A stretch of DNA of 64,000 nucleotides from Brienomyrus brachyistius (GCF_023856365.1 NC_064536.1:39052776-39116775), one strand, 5' to 3'; shown: positions 22,661-33,835, counted from the first letter of the stretch. Translations and numbers: made by a program. The notes: generated from the letters alone by a model not told the origin.

Positions 22661-23468
22661 TAGAATAAACGTCCCTGGGTCCACGGGTTGATCGGACCCT
22701 GTGGTCTGTTATTCTGCAACTGCGGATTGCCACCCCTGCCTCTATTTGGCATTGGACCTACAGAGCCTCCTGGATTAACCGGGCCCATAGGGCGTCTCGG
22801 GCTCACCCCCTGAAAGGGTGGATTTGGGCAGACTCTAGAGGTGTGTCCAGGCTGGTTACAGTTCCAGCACACCAGCTGAAGTGGCCTGTTCTCCAGTCTT
22901 CCCATAGACTGGGATCGTCTAATTTGTGGGAAATCAGGTGCTCTCTGATCACCCCCCCACCTATCATATCTATTCTCTCTATTCCAATCAGGGACCGAAG
23001 GCCAATTAGTATTCTGAGGGGCCCCAGCGACAGGAGACTGTCGGCTGTCTACAGGCTACCCCCGAGGGCTGGGGTCCGGAGAGACCACTGGTGCCTGGAC
23101 TTTTTTCTTTTTAGCGGTCAGCTCCTCCAGCTGCATCTGATTCAGTTTCTTTGTCAGCTCCCTCTCACGCTCTTTAGCAGAGTCCTCCTCCTCTCTGTAC
23201 AAGTCAATAGCGTGAATCAGCTGCTCACGGTATTGCTCCTCAGGCATAGTAATAAGTCCCACAACTTGCCTTAGCCTGGTTCTCACTGGCTTAGGGAGCA
23301 CGTCCTGCAGTGCCCTCCAGTACAGACCTCTGAATGCCGGATTCTGCAGGTCCTGCTCTGTCTCAGTGCTCCACTGCTTTTCTTGGGCTTGCAGATAGGC
23401 AGCTGGGCTCCCCCCTCCTTTATGGGCTCCACCTTCATTTCAACCACACTCAGCCATGGAGGAAACAT
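22660..23468 (-). pseudogene. ERV gag capsid C-terminus and nucleocapsid
   Basis: This part shows the end of the capsid (PVRTRLRQVVGLI and a long charged helix EEEDSAKERERELTKKLNQM with repeated Lys/Glu) and the nucleocapsid zinc knuckle CWNCNQPGHTSRVC (C-x2-C-x4-H-x4-C) at about 22867-22826, followed by Pro/Gly/Asn-rich sequence. The open pieces are 23301-23056 and 22905-22660. They lie in a different frame from the matrix/N-terminal gag segment, and a stop near 23437 separates the pieces. Confidence 0.8.
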
Positions 23469-23471
23469 TAA

Positions 23472-24446
23472 TCACAGCTGGTGCCAGAGGTTAGCACGGT
23501 AACCGTCAAAGGGACATGCATCATTCACAGGAATCCATGTCGCCGCTGCCAGGCCACTGCTTCGCAGCAGTCTCTCCATTGCGTCCACCCCCAAAGCGCG
23601 AGCCATAACTGCCTTTATGACCCCTATCGCCAGGAGCCGACCCATAGTTTCCTCCTCTAATGCTTTTATCCACTTTCTGGCCCCTTCTGCCGGGACTGGG
23701 AGTCTGAGAAGCAGGCCCTCCAGATCCTGTCCTGCCCACGGCACATACTGTGTCTGTGCTCCTTTCACCATTAACGGAAGCATCGGAGTGTACCTGGTGG
23801 GGGGCCTTACAGCCCTCCTGCTTCTCACTACTCTATCCTCTACTCCTTCCTCACTTTCTGTTTCTGTCTCCTTCTCCTGAAACTGACTCCATCCTTTAGA
23901 TGGAGGGTTAGGGGTGTCCAGCAGGTGCATCAGCCCTTCTGCATCAATACCACTTACTCCGTACCCCACCTTTTTAGCACTTCCCTTTTTCTCAGATCCA
24001 CATGCCTGGCCTTCTGTTATTAGCTCACTCTCTCGCAGTCCTTCCTCCACAGCCTGCCGCAGCAATGCACTCACTTCCCTGTATCCATCTAAACAACCTG
24101 CCGTTACTTTCTGCTCCCTTCCTGCTTCCTCCGTCTGTGTCACCTCACCTTTGAATTCTACCTTCCCCTCTATTACTGTAAACTGACCCTTGTATGAAGG
24201 AGGTGGGGCTTCCACTAACGGGTACTGACTTTGATAAGACGGTGGCCATATTTCTTCCTGCCTCATCTCTTCTTTCTCACTTAATGCCTTTCTCATTGCT
24301 TTCTGGTCCCTTCTCCGGGTCTCTCCCTTTACTTTAAACAACCTCAAAACTTCCAGTTCCTTACGCCTTTTCTTTTCACGCCTTTCTGTGTTCTTATTAG
24401 CCTTATGATACTTTATCAGAGTCTCCATCTCATCACACACTGCCAC
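23472..24446 (-). pseudogene. ERV gag N-terminal region
   Basis: The frame of 324 codons begins MAVCDEMETLIKYHK. A basic helix-rich segment follows (RREKKRRKELEVL), then two PPxY late-domain motifs (PPSY at residues 68-71 and PPPSY at 81-85), which in retroviruses recruit HECT ubiquitin ligases for budding. An acidic linker, the segment MLPLMVKGAQTQYVPWA typical of the matrix/capsid junction, and the beginning of capsid (LEGLLLRLPVPAEGARKW) complete the frame. It ends with a stop at 23472 and similarity continues in another frame. Confidence 0.82.
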
Positions 24447-26062
24447 ATCCCATGTGCCCCCTTTAGGCTACTTAGTTACCAGGGCCTTTGTTCTATTCTC
24501 CCACTTTTTAGACACCTTTTCTATCTTTCTTTTAAGCAGGGGGTGCTCCCTCCCCAGCTGCTGTACTGGTGTGTCTGCTGCCTTTACTGGGCCCTTCATT
24601 TTACTGTTTTCCTCCACTCTACTGTCACTTGGGCTGTTTTCCTGTCTGATATAAAAATTATCAAATTTCCTAACAGCCAACCCGTGTTCTATTGTTTTCC
24701 TTTCTTTTCCTTAATAAGAATTCTCTCCCTGACTGAACCTACTTCACCTTAAAGTGTCACTGACTCTATATTATTTTCTACTTACTCCTAACGTTGCACC
24801 CAATTATCTATGGGCACACATATACCAAAGCCTCCCTTCTCTCTTTTTTATCAGCCTGATTTACGTTTGTCTGTCCACCATGCACACGAGCCTCCTCACG
24901 CTTTCTCTGTTAAACTCCCTAATTCCATGGAAAGTCACAAAACCTCTTGTCTATGACCTGTTGTTCTCTCACAAAGATGTGTTTTAATACCCTTTATCTC
25001 TAAACTTAGTCTCTTTAGTCCATAGAATATTCTAATCACATTTTATTCAAAAAACTTTATTTTGAGATTTGTCAAAATTCTAAACTCACCTACCTGCACT
25101 TCCACTACTACAAATGATTTTCTATAGAAATGCACAAATGCTCTATCCAATCCCCGTGCTAGATTAATCCCTTTTTAATTTTAGTCTCCTAAGCGTTTTT
25201 ACCTCTGCGGTACTTATTTCTGCTTTATGCACCTTAACACTCAACTTTTAGTCAAAAATATTTGTGCTTTTCCTCTGGTTCAACCCAAAATTGCATACAT
25301 GACAATTTTCCCCACTTCTGCATAACAAAACCAGTCTGATCCAGCAGACCTTTAAAATCCCCACAACTTCTAATACTTAGGCTCTCTCTGGCCTTATTAC
25401 TTTACCAATATTTTATTTGCAACACAACATGACCTTTGCTTAAAACAATTCCTTAGCAACTTAGCAATATCTTTGCATCACGACATAACAGCACTTTTCC
25501 CCCATAACTTAAAACACACGGCCCCCTCCCTTAGGGCAACCCAACCTTTACTTTATCAGAACAGGGAGACCCCCCTCTCTTAGGGCGATGTCTCCGACTC
25601 ACACTAATCCAAGAACCTGCAGCACAAACACTGCCCCTCTCTCAGGGCAATACCTTTAAATCACTATTAAACCTTCAAGGCCTCTATGCCTCGCAACAGT
25701 ATATCAAGCCCTCAGGGTCAACTTTCCCCTCCTTCAAGGCGTTTATTTCTGAGGGAATATCCACACGTGACCCTTCTTTTAGGGATTTCTCTCACATCAC
25801 ACACACACTGGGCCCACTGGACACTGCACAAACAGCTCTCCTATCTTTAGTTCTTTTAATCGGCGAGTACCCTTACCGGGAGGCCCTGCCTGGCGGCGTA
25901 TGTCCCCGAGACACCCCCGTCTCTGTCTCCCTATTCTATTTCCCTATTCTATTAAACAATAATAAAAACCTTTCCTTACCTATGTTTGGGCGCGCCGCTC
26001 AAATGCAGACGGGTGTCTCCCGGTTCTCCGCCAGGTGGTCGCCTCCCCAGGTCTCTTCTCCG
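24447..26062 (-). other. ERV leader region without a long open frame
   Basis: About 1.6 kb lies between the primer-binding site and gag. No gene is recognised. Three similar GC-rich hairpin candidates lie at 25521-25538, 25571-25586 and 25633-25648. Each reads GCCCT, a purine-rich loop and GGGG(C) in sense. Their spacing of about 50-60 bases and their place between primer-binding site and gag suggest RNA structures such as a packaging region, which is an inference only. Confidence 0.5.
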
Positions 26063-26080
26063 ATCCTGTTCGTGACGCCA
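26063..26080 (-). other. Candidate ERV primer-binding site
   Basis: In sense this reads TGGCGTCACGAACAGGAT, starting with the TGG that pairs with the tRNA CCA end. It lies 10 bases after the LTR end at 26091. The end resembles the complement of a serine tRNA 3' half (CAGGAT), but it is not a perfect match to a tRNA I can name. Confidence 0.55.
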
Positions 26081-26090
26081 ATTTATGCCG

Positions 26091-26757
26091 TGGTTTTTTC
26101 TCCTTCCCCGCCAAGTCAGAGGGCCGCTTGTGTAGTATCCAGAATTCAGTCTTTATTGCAACAATGAAGTTACAACCAAGGCCGGACACGTAAAGTGTCC
26201 AGTACTGTTTTACACCATTTTTTATACAAGTTCTTATCATTTAACAATATCTCGTCACTTAAGCATCATCATTCCTTCAGCCATTCGCAATAATTGTTTT
26301 TTCCCTTAATCCACACCCCTAGGTGATAAGTTTGTCCATCATTTCTTTTACCGTTTGGTCTCTCGGCTGAACATAATGGTGGTGCGAGCAGCTCCACTTG
26401 GGTTTTTAAAAATGCTCAGCCGTGAACTCAGGCGAATCCCTTCCTTCAGTAGTAAACCTAGTCAGTTTCAGCCTTTTACACATTGTCTAACTAAAAGGTT
26501 GATGATATATTTGTCCTTTAACATAGTGATAAAATATACGCTAATAAAAGTGAATATTCATATATTCAGGATTAACATAAAGTAGCTAACAGAAACTCAG
26601 ACTAACTAAAGGTGCAAATACATACTCAGTTGATTACATTGTGTTGATTACATTATAATGTTTACATTGTAATGATTACATCATGGATATTTGGCATACT
26701 TTTTAATAATATCGTAATACTTGTATTCTACGTTATATAGTGCTAAATAATATTCCA
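26091..26757 (-). repeat. ERV 5' LTR
   Basis: This LTR is 667 bp and nearly the same as 15728-16412. In sense it starts TGGAATATTATTTAGC and ends AAAAAACCA, with the AATAAA signal on the minus strand at about 26150. It has the promoter role in an intact provirus. The flank at 26758 is receptor-locus sequence. Confidence 0.92.
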
Positions 26758-27355
26758 TCGGAGCATCAGAGGAGCCTTATGTGTGTCTCACTGACCTCAG
26801 ATCTGTGGAGACTGACACTCATTTGCTGATTGATCAGTCCAATGAAAAATCCACTTTCCCATCTCTGATTGGCTGATACGAGTTCTGTTGTCTTCTGTGT
26901 CACCTACTGACAGACCACAGCCCACCTGACCAACGTCGTCCTTTACAGCAGTGACTGGCTGTGGCATCTGTGGCTCTTTAAGGGCAGCCCTGCATGTGCT
27001 GAGGAGGCCGGCAGCACTGCCATGGGGTGTGTGTCACTGGGGGAGGGAGGGTGTCTGGGGGCAGGGGAGGAGGAAGAGCAGGAGGAAGAGCAGTGCCCAG
27101 GGCTCTACATCAGCAAGAAACTGTCAGCGAGAGAGACAAAGTATAGCACCACTGACAAAACAGTGACTGATAATTAAGTGAGCTGTCCTCACCCTCCGCT
27201 TCTACTTCCTGGGGGGGGGGGTACTTCCCCCTCTGTTGTGACTGTGCTCCCCCCATTACTCAGATCACTTAGCACTGTCTAGCTGGAACACCCTTCAGCT
27301 TCCAGGGAGCCTATTAGCTGGGGGGCGGGACCTGGTCTGGACTGACTCCCTCCCC
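26758..27355. other. Non-coding flank with a third copy of a receptor-locus segment
   Basis: 26760-26825 matches 798-850 and 30490-30545 (GCATCAGAGGAGCCTTATG and CTCAGATCTGTGGAGACTGA). Downstream is G/C-rich sequence with a run of 10 G near 27211-27220. No gene is recognised. Confidence 0.55.
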
Positions 27356-27963
27356 CAAGAAGGTGGAGGTTAGTGCAACAGTGGATAGTTCAGGTCTAGA
27401 AAGTAAAAATCCAGACCAAGATTTAGTTTCAACCAACCAGCTGAGTACTCTGTGTCTGTGGCACTTTACACAACTAGTTGTTTGAAACAACATCTAAAAC
27501 TGGATTTTTACTTTCTGGACCTAAACTATCCACTTCTGGATCAGTGTCATTCTTAAAGTCGTGTTTCAACTTCTGGCAAAGTTCTCCCAGGAGCCTATCT
27601 CTGTTGTATGTACAGTCGGCATGTAATTCATTCCTGCCCAGATCCCTGACAAACAGTTGGAGGCAGAATTACTTGTTATCAGAGTATGTGAATTTATACA
27701 CACACCAGCAGCCGTGACAGAGTAAGACATTTCCTGTATACTGCTGCCACATAGTGGACACAAAGAAGACTGCAGTCAATTCTAAAATCAAAGTTAGTCA
27801 ACATGCTACCAACACAGACTATTACAGTTTTTCTGAATTGCTAAAACGCATTTCCTAAAATCTCCTCTCCTTTTCTCAAAACACTAAGCACAAACCCTAA
27901 AGTTCAAGCTATGCTCATAAAACCTCTGACTTGTCTTGCAAAATCAAAGAGTTGAACCAAGAC

Positions 27964-28208
27964 TACGGGGCAGTGTGTGGCTCAGTGGGCTAAGCCTGTG
28001 TGCCTGTAATCAGTAGGTCGCAGGTTCAAACACAGCCTCAGCCTGTGGGTCCTTGAGCAAGGCCCTTAACCCCCAGCTCCCTGGGCGCTGCTACAGGTGG
28101 CAGCCCTTTGCAGACAACTTCCTATATGAAAAAAGAGCTAGCTGTGGGAGGCGTAAAGACAATTTCCCTACGGGGATCAATAAAAAGTGTCAATTATTAT
28201 TATTATTT
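27964..28208 (+). repeat. SINE nested in the DNA transposon
   Basis: A tRNA-like head (GTGTGTGGCTCAGTGGGCTA as an A-box-like segment, then GGTCGCAGGTTCAAA as a B-box-like segment) is followed by TCCTTGAGCAAGGCCCTTAA, a tail with AATTTCCCTACGGGGATCAA, and an ATT repeat ending in T-rich sequence. It inserted after the transposon arrived or was carried along. Confidence 0.8.
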
Positions 28209-28472
28209 TTACTTTACTCAAAATCAAGCACAACTGTCAGAAAACACACAAAACCAGGCAATGTAAAAACACTACTCAGAAATTGACACACTACTTTGTT
28301 TGTCATGTTTATTGACATAAACAAATGCAAATCACTCTGGGATAAAAGGAAAATAATCTTTATTTAGGACATTCCTGTACTTATGAAGCTTATTTACATC
28401 CAAACAAAGAAACCTACAGAAAAATAAACTGCACTCTGTGCTTTTACATATTTTTACATCAAAATCAATCAG

Positions 28473-29938
28473 TCATTCAGCCGCATCATCATGCCTCTGC
28501 ATCCAGTCAGTCCACAGGACTTCATCTACAGCACATGCAATGTTCTCCCTTGCAAGACAACATGGAGATAATCCTTTGGCTTCCCGAATCCAGCCTTGGC
28601 AAGATTCCATTCTTATATCATCACACGCTGCATCCATTGCTTGGATGAGATTTACCTGTATGTAGGGATTTCAGTAATATACTTTCTACCGCCATGCTGA
28701 GAAAAATTCCTCAGTAGGGTTTAAAAAGGGAGTGTATGGTGGAAGGCAAACATTCATAAAATGCTGGTTATTGTTAAAACAATCACGTATTCTTGGACCA
28801 CGGTGAAAGCTCACATTGTCCTAAATGATAACATAAATGCGACGCTCTGCCTGCTCGTCACCTCTCCGCTCATGTCTGAGCAAAGCATCCCATAGACCAT
28901 CCAGGAATGTTAGAAGAAGGTCAGTATCGTATGGTCCAACAACAACATGGCAGTGGACAACCCCATAGCTGCTGATGGCAGCGCATATGGTCACATTTCC
29001 ACCACACTGGCCAGGCACTTCTGCAATGGCACGTTGACCAGTTATGCTGCGACCTCTCTTTCTCCTTTTTGCCAGATTGAATCCAGCTTCATCCATGAAG
29101 ATATATTCGTGAGGCCTCTCCATTGAGTCAAGTTCAAAACAGTCTCTATACACAATGAAAATAGATGACCCTCCATTCTGTGAATGACATATATAGTACA
29201 GTATACTGTACATGCTAGTGCAGAGTATACTGTAACAGTTTAGTTACTTGCACATATTGATTTCGTTGCTCTTTCACTATTTCAGTTTCGCTCAAACGGC
29301 ACCCTATAGGCTTGTTTCATCCTTATCTGGTTGCGTTGCAGGACACGGTCATTTGTTGAAAGACTCACATGATTTATTCTATCGAAATGCACATTGTCTT
29401 CAATAATCTGCTGTTGTATTTCACGCAGTCGTATTGCATTGTTTTGACGGACCATCTCAACAATTACTATCTCTTGTTCTTCTGAGAACATATGTGTTTT
29501 TCCACCCCTACTGTATGTGGCCATCTGTCAATTCTGCAAAAAGATAATATTGTTAGCAGTATACATGCTGTACTGTAAATGTTCTCTACTGTACAAAAAC
29601 AGATATAGTGCCGTAAGGAAATTATTTTTCCCTGTCCCCTTTATAGAGATTGGTGGAGCCACTGACTGACACTGAAGTCACGCCGTAACTTTCAGAGACA
29701 AAAATACATTTTACCGGTTTTCTTCCCTGAAGGTCCTGACCATGGAGGCCACTGTGAACCGGCATAGATTTGGTTGCACATGTTGTTCTGCTTCCCTCAT
29801 CGTCATGCCACGAACCACAACGTGATCTATGACCGTTGCTCTGATTTCATTTGAAATTACACCTCTTCTTCTTGGTCTTCCTCCTCGTCCACCACCTCTG
29901 ACTCGCACTCCTCTTCCTCTTCTATTGTAATGCTCCAT
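28473..29938 (-). pseudogene. IS630/Tc1-type transposase, defective
   Basis: The N-terminal part (29938-29711) starts MEHYNRRGRG with an Arg/Gly-rich tract followed by a helix-turn-helix (EIRATVIDHVVVRGMTMREA and FTVASMVRTF). The middle piece (29524-29282) has FSEEQEIVIVEMVRQNN, then QQQIIEDN. The catalytic part has FMDEAGFNL with the first Asp at about 29090, then a DNVSFHR motif with the second Asp at about 28814, and NPTEEFFSAW with the Glu at about 28705, spaced by about 35 residues, as in DDE enzymes of this superfamily. Between the pieces lie GT...AG segments that look like short introns (29701-29535 and about 29250-29180). Stops replace Trp before the second Asp (TAG) and after FSAWR (TAG), and a frame change lies near 29500, so it is inactive. 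Confidence 0.8.
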
Positions 29939-30601
29939 GTTGAATTCAGTCACACCGCTTGCATTTGACTTGGCTTATATCCTGTTTATTGAATGGGTTC
30001 CACACATCACAGACTGCACACATGTGTGCTCAGTTTTGAGTGATAGTGTGTTAATGATGAAAACAAGGTGTTATTTCTGTGTAACTTTTAGAGTCTGTGT
30101 GTGCCATTCTGGGTCCAAGTGCACCACACTGCTAAATGTGTTTTGTGAATGAGAATGTGTTTAGAGTTTTGCTAATTGGGAGATTCAGATTTGCTAATTG
30201 TGTCTAAGCAGACGAACAGTGTTTATCATTTTGCCAACTGTGGAATTGATTTGATGAAGGAGTTTTGGTAGTTGACAGTTTAGTTTTTAAACTGAGGTTT
30301 AGTGTTTTAGCAATACAGAAATACTAACAGGAAGTGATAAAACTTCATGGAAAAATATGAATATAAACATACAGATGTAGTAAGTATATTGTGCAAAATG
30401 TATCTTCATCTTAACTACGCTGAATGGTGGAGTCCCAGAGTAAGTGATCCTCACCTGGAGGCCCATCAGTGAAGAAGAGGATGAAGAGGAGCATCAGAGG
30501 AGCCTTATGTGTGTATCGCTGACCTCAGATCTGTGGAGACTGACACTCACTTCCTGACTCTCCTTAAACTCACTGCCTCCCTTTTATGAGTTTAAATGTT
30601 T

Positions 30602-30795
30602 TTAAATCATCCATCTATCTTTCCCCCTCTTGCCCAGGCTGGGGTCACAGTCAGCCTGGGGCACATCCCAGGAAGCACGGGGCCCAAACCAGGGACACAA
30701 ACAGCACACTGACAGCCAGGGGCAGGATTCAAACCCAAACCCCTGAAAGTATGAGGCATCCGTGTTACACACAGCCACCACTGCAGCATGCAGGA
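30602..30795 (-). repeat. SINE-like fragment
   Basis: Read on the minus strand this begins with a tRNA-like head (TGCAGTGGTGGCTGTGTGTA) and contains TCCCTGGTTTGGGCCCCGTG. The tail is missing where it abuts copy B of the duplication. The short open frames on both strands here are not coding. Confidence 0.5.
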
Positions 30796-30884
30796 GCAAT
30801 GAAAAGCATTTTTATTAACATGGTGTATGACGAGTCACACTGTCTGTGTTCTGCATTTTCAGTAATATTCCATCTATCAATAAT

Positions 30885-31325
30885 CTTCCTACTCTCACCT
30901 ATGGTCTTGAGCTCTGGGTAGTGACTGAAAGAATGAGACTGTGGATACAAACGACCGGAATGAGCTTCCTCCACAGCAGGCCTGGGCTCAGCCTTAGAGA
31001 CAGGGTGAGGAGCTCAGACATTCGGGAGGAGCACTGAGTAAAGCCGCTGCTCCTCCACATTGAACTGAGCCAACTGAGGGGTTCGGGCATCTAGCTGGGA
31101 TGCCTCCTGGACGCCCCCAGGGGAGGTGTTTCCGGTATGTCCAACCAGGAGGAGGCCCTGGGGCGTTTCTCTCGGCTGGCCTGGGAACGCCTTGGTATCC
31201 CCCGGTGGAGCCGGAAGAGGTGGCTGGTGAGAGGGAGGTCTGGGCATCCCTGCTTAGACTGCTGCCCCTGTGACCCGACCCCAGATAAGCGGCAGAAAAT
31301 GGATGGATGGATGGATGGAAGGAAG
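30885..31325 (+). repeat. LINE 3' end, L2/Rex-like
   Basis: This contains the conserved LINE segments TATGGTCTTGAGCTCTGGGT, AGACAGGGTGAGGAGCTC, CTGGGATGCCTCCTGGACGC, CTCGGCTGGCCTGGGAACGC and GAGGGAGGTCTGGGCATCCC, and ends with AGATAAGCGGCAGAAAATGG and an ATGG repeat to 31325. These encode the last residues of the reverse-transcriptase ORF, now frameshifted. It is 5' truncated. Confidence 0.85.
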
Positions 31326-32164
31326 GAAGGACGGACAGACAAGAGAAAGAGACACTGGCCAATACTTTCTCAAAATACTGTATATTATGATAATAGACAT
31401 TTTATATTATACAAATAAACTAATACTGCTAATGATATTTTCTCTATTAATATAAAAGTGACATTTCGCAGACCGCCAGAATAAAACCTCACATTTACAT
31501 TTACCTCTTATTACATTTAAGTTTTTCTCCAAAGCGACGTACAAGTGCAGCAAATGGCGTCTTGATCACGGTAAAAATGCACAACAGCCACAAATGTCTG
31601 TTTGTCACTGGCTGATTCTTACTGTCACACTGCAATGTGACAGTGCTGCATGCCATTTAAATACAGCTCACATCACTGTAAGATTCTCCTCTCTGGTGAT
31701 GATCCCTCCCCATCACTGGAGTATCTGCGTGTCCCTCTCATCCTGGGCAGCAGCTCCCCACATGTAGAGCAGTGCCTCTGTTGCTGCCCCCTATTGGACA
31801 AGGAACAGACAAGCATTAACATCAATTTGGTTTCTCAGACACTAACACCTTCCTTAGCATTTCAGGGAATGTAGAGAATCAATGTTAGTGCTACAGGAAC
31901 AGGAAATGAACCAGATTGATACATTAATCTGTGAAACCTCTTTAGTTTCATCCGATTAAAATCTGATGCCAAGTGAACTGCAGGTATGATGCTGGAATCA
32001 TGACCATACACAGTGTCAAAGGAAACTCATAGCTAGGTGAACAGTAGGCAGGGTGTGTATTTAGGCAGCTTGGATGCCATGGGACCATCTGATTGTGTAA
32101 TTAGTACCACAGTAATTCTTCCTTTCTGTTGCGGTGATGCTGGCACTTTAATATCAGCGAAACG
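31326..32164. other. Stretch without a recognised gene
   Basis: Sequence is AT-rich at first and has no splice-flanked coding segment that I recognise. A short repeat-like patch with GAAGGAAGGA lies at 31317-31333. Confidence 0.4.
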
Positions 32165-32284
32165 GCAGAGTGTGTGAGGGGCTGGAGCTCCCATATGACA
32201 TCAGGGTTAGGAAGTGGCTGTAGAGCAGAGTGTGTGAGGGGCTGGAACTCCCATATGACATCAGGGTTAGGAAGTGGCTGTAAA
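32165..32284 (+). repeat. 60-bp tandem repeat, two copies
   Basis: Units 32165-32224 and 32225-32284 differ at about two positions (GGAGCTC versus GGAACTC, and the last bases). A partial third unit (GCAGAG) starts at 32285. It has no recognised function. Confidence 0.9.
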
Positions 32285-32394
32285 GCAGAGTTGAGTGTAT
32301 ATAGCGAAAATATACGAATAGATGGTTATAAAATACCGAAACGGTCAGCAATATCAGGACAAAAGTATAATCATCAGCAGACTAAGGGGGATGA

Positions 32395-32950
32395 GTGATG
32401 ATTTTGTTATTCTTCGATTCCCGGAGACTGGGAAAACGTGCTAGGTGTGTGATATCCCCTCCACGGCACCACTGACCAGCGGGGCAGTGGAAGTGGCAGT
32501 AACTACGCTGGTGGATGTCTATGGATGCTGACTTACATGGGTTGTCATGGGCTGGCGGTGGGGTCGCTTTGGCTTTGCATGACTGCTTCACGCTTGCTGG
32601 GTTGTCTGTTGGGGGGTGATGCTTGGGCGGTTGCTTGTTGCGTTAATTGACGTGCCAGCTAATTTGGTGGCATGCCGGTTGATGTATGGGGTGGCTGTGG
32701 GCTGGCGTCCCCTGGGTGGTGGCTTAGTGGGTGTGGGGTGCTCAGGGGGGGCTGCAGTTACTGTTGGTTCTTGCTAGGCGGCGCGGGTCTGTGATGCGTC
32801 TTGTATTGGTTTGTGCATCTGATCGTCGGGGGTCATGGATTGCTTGGGTGTTGCTTAGATGTATGGATTTTGTGTCACTTTATTTAGTTGTGGTGTTTTT
32901 CCTTTATTTTGGAACCAGCCACTACTGTTGTCTATAGATGTCCAATAGAC
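32395..32950. other. Strand-asymmetric GT-rich stretch
   Basis: From about 32570 to 32880 the plus strand is strongly enriched in G and T with very few A and C. No coding capacity is supported. It may be the untranslated end of a retrotransposon, but nothing in it identifies a family. Confidence 0.4.
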
Positions 32951-33511
32951 TGAATTGTCATTAGAAGGTCGAACTAAAGTGTGTTTTATGTTGAGACCTG
33001 CTGAGAGTATTTAGCTGCTTACAGTGGAGGTACAAGACTAACCTTTGTACAGAAACTACAAATCCATAAACTCCCAAACCTCCCATGTGAATCACTATGA
33101 AATATCAGGGGTATCATGGTACTTCTTGGTTCATTACAGCTAATTCTGATACACATGGATCTGAGAGATCAGCTGAGGTGTAGATGTACCTGCCCAGTCA
33201 GTACATTATTGATATACTTGTCACTCTCATTGGTATGGGCATAGGAGCAGTATCACAAAAACTGATTTACATGAAACCATCTTACCTCTGGATCTGGCAG
33301 GACAATGGAGCTGTAGGTGACATCAGCACCAGGCTCCATAGAGGTCTGAGAGAGGAACATTATGACCATGTATCTCTACAGAACCACCTGTCCATTCTTT
33401 AACTGACAACAATGAAACATCATTATTGATGAATTTGGAGATAATCCAATGTACAAGTAAATGACTTTACCATTAAAGTTATTGTCCAAAATTAAGACTT
33501 TTTATTTCCAG

Positions 33512-33835
33512 TTAGAAACCATTTTTATCATAATGCAGTAACTCACTTTTGAACTGATAATGAATAATAAAGGAACTATCAGCACCTGGTAATGAATGAC
33601 AAGAGGAGTACCGACACCCGGTACTGAATAACATGGGGAGAACCGACACAGTCCTTGGAGCTGTTTGATGCGCTACACTAACAGCAAGACTATTCCATAC
33701 TCCAACTACACGCTGTGTAAAGAAGTGCTTCCTCAAATTCATTTTTAAATGTTCTCCCACTAATTTCCACCTATGGCCACGAGTTCTAGTATTTAAACTA
33801 ATATTGAAACAGCATCCAGACCTGATAGAATCTTA
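33512..33835 (-). pseudogene. LINE C-terminal fragment, CR1-like
   Basis: On the minus strand the frame at 33760-33512 reads NLRKHFFTQRVVGVWNSLA, the conserved closing motif of CR1/L2-type reverse transcriptases (FF-x2-RVV-x2-WN-L). The preceding sequence to about 33835 continues the similarity on the minus strand (GGKWLVGEHLK-type). It is a short truncated piece. Confidence 0.6.

Larger units (their letters stand above)
15728..26757 (-). mobile_element. Endogenous retrovirus, full-length but defective
   Basis: This is a provirus of about 11 kb on the minus strand. In sense order it has the 5' LTR (26757-26091), candidate primer-binding site, long leader, gag, pro, pol (reverse transcriptase, RNase H, integrase), env and a polypurine tract next to the 3' LTR (16412-15728). 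The YVDD reverse transcriptase, gag with a single zinc knuckle and PPxY motifs, and an env with an SU-TM layout point to a gamma/epsilon-like fish ERV. Every gene is interrupted, so it is a dead copy. The LTRs differ at roughly 18 positions by eye plus two short indels, which suggests a moderately old insertion. Flanks are a Tc1 remnant on one side and receptor-locus sequence on the other, with no matching target duplication. Confidence 0.92.
27825..30324 (-). mobile_element. IS630/Tc1-type DNA transposon with TA duplication
   Basis: The left end reads CAGTTTTTCTGAATTGCTAA and the right end, on the minus strand, reads GTATTTCTGTATTGCTAAAA, giving inverted repeats of about 25 bp. TA flanks both ends (27823-27824 and 30325-30326), which is the target of this superfamily. 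The unoccupied copy at about 631 has a single TA. Its transposase is on the minus strand, and a SINE is nested near the left end. Confidence 0.9.
27356..30595. repeat. Segmental duplication copy B, block 1
   Basis: This matches 168-880 with few differences over 27356-27822 and 30325-30595. The gap is a 2,500-bp DNA transposon. Copy A therefore shows the state before insertion. Confidence 0.85.

Noticed and set aside
23617..24186. Plus-strand open frames of 87-90 codons within gag
   Set aside because: They are complements of the Glu/Lys-rich gag coding strand, giving Ser/Pro-rich chance frames.
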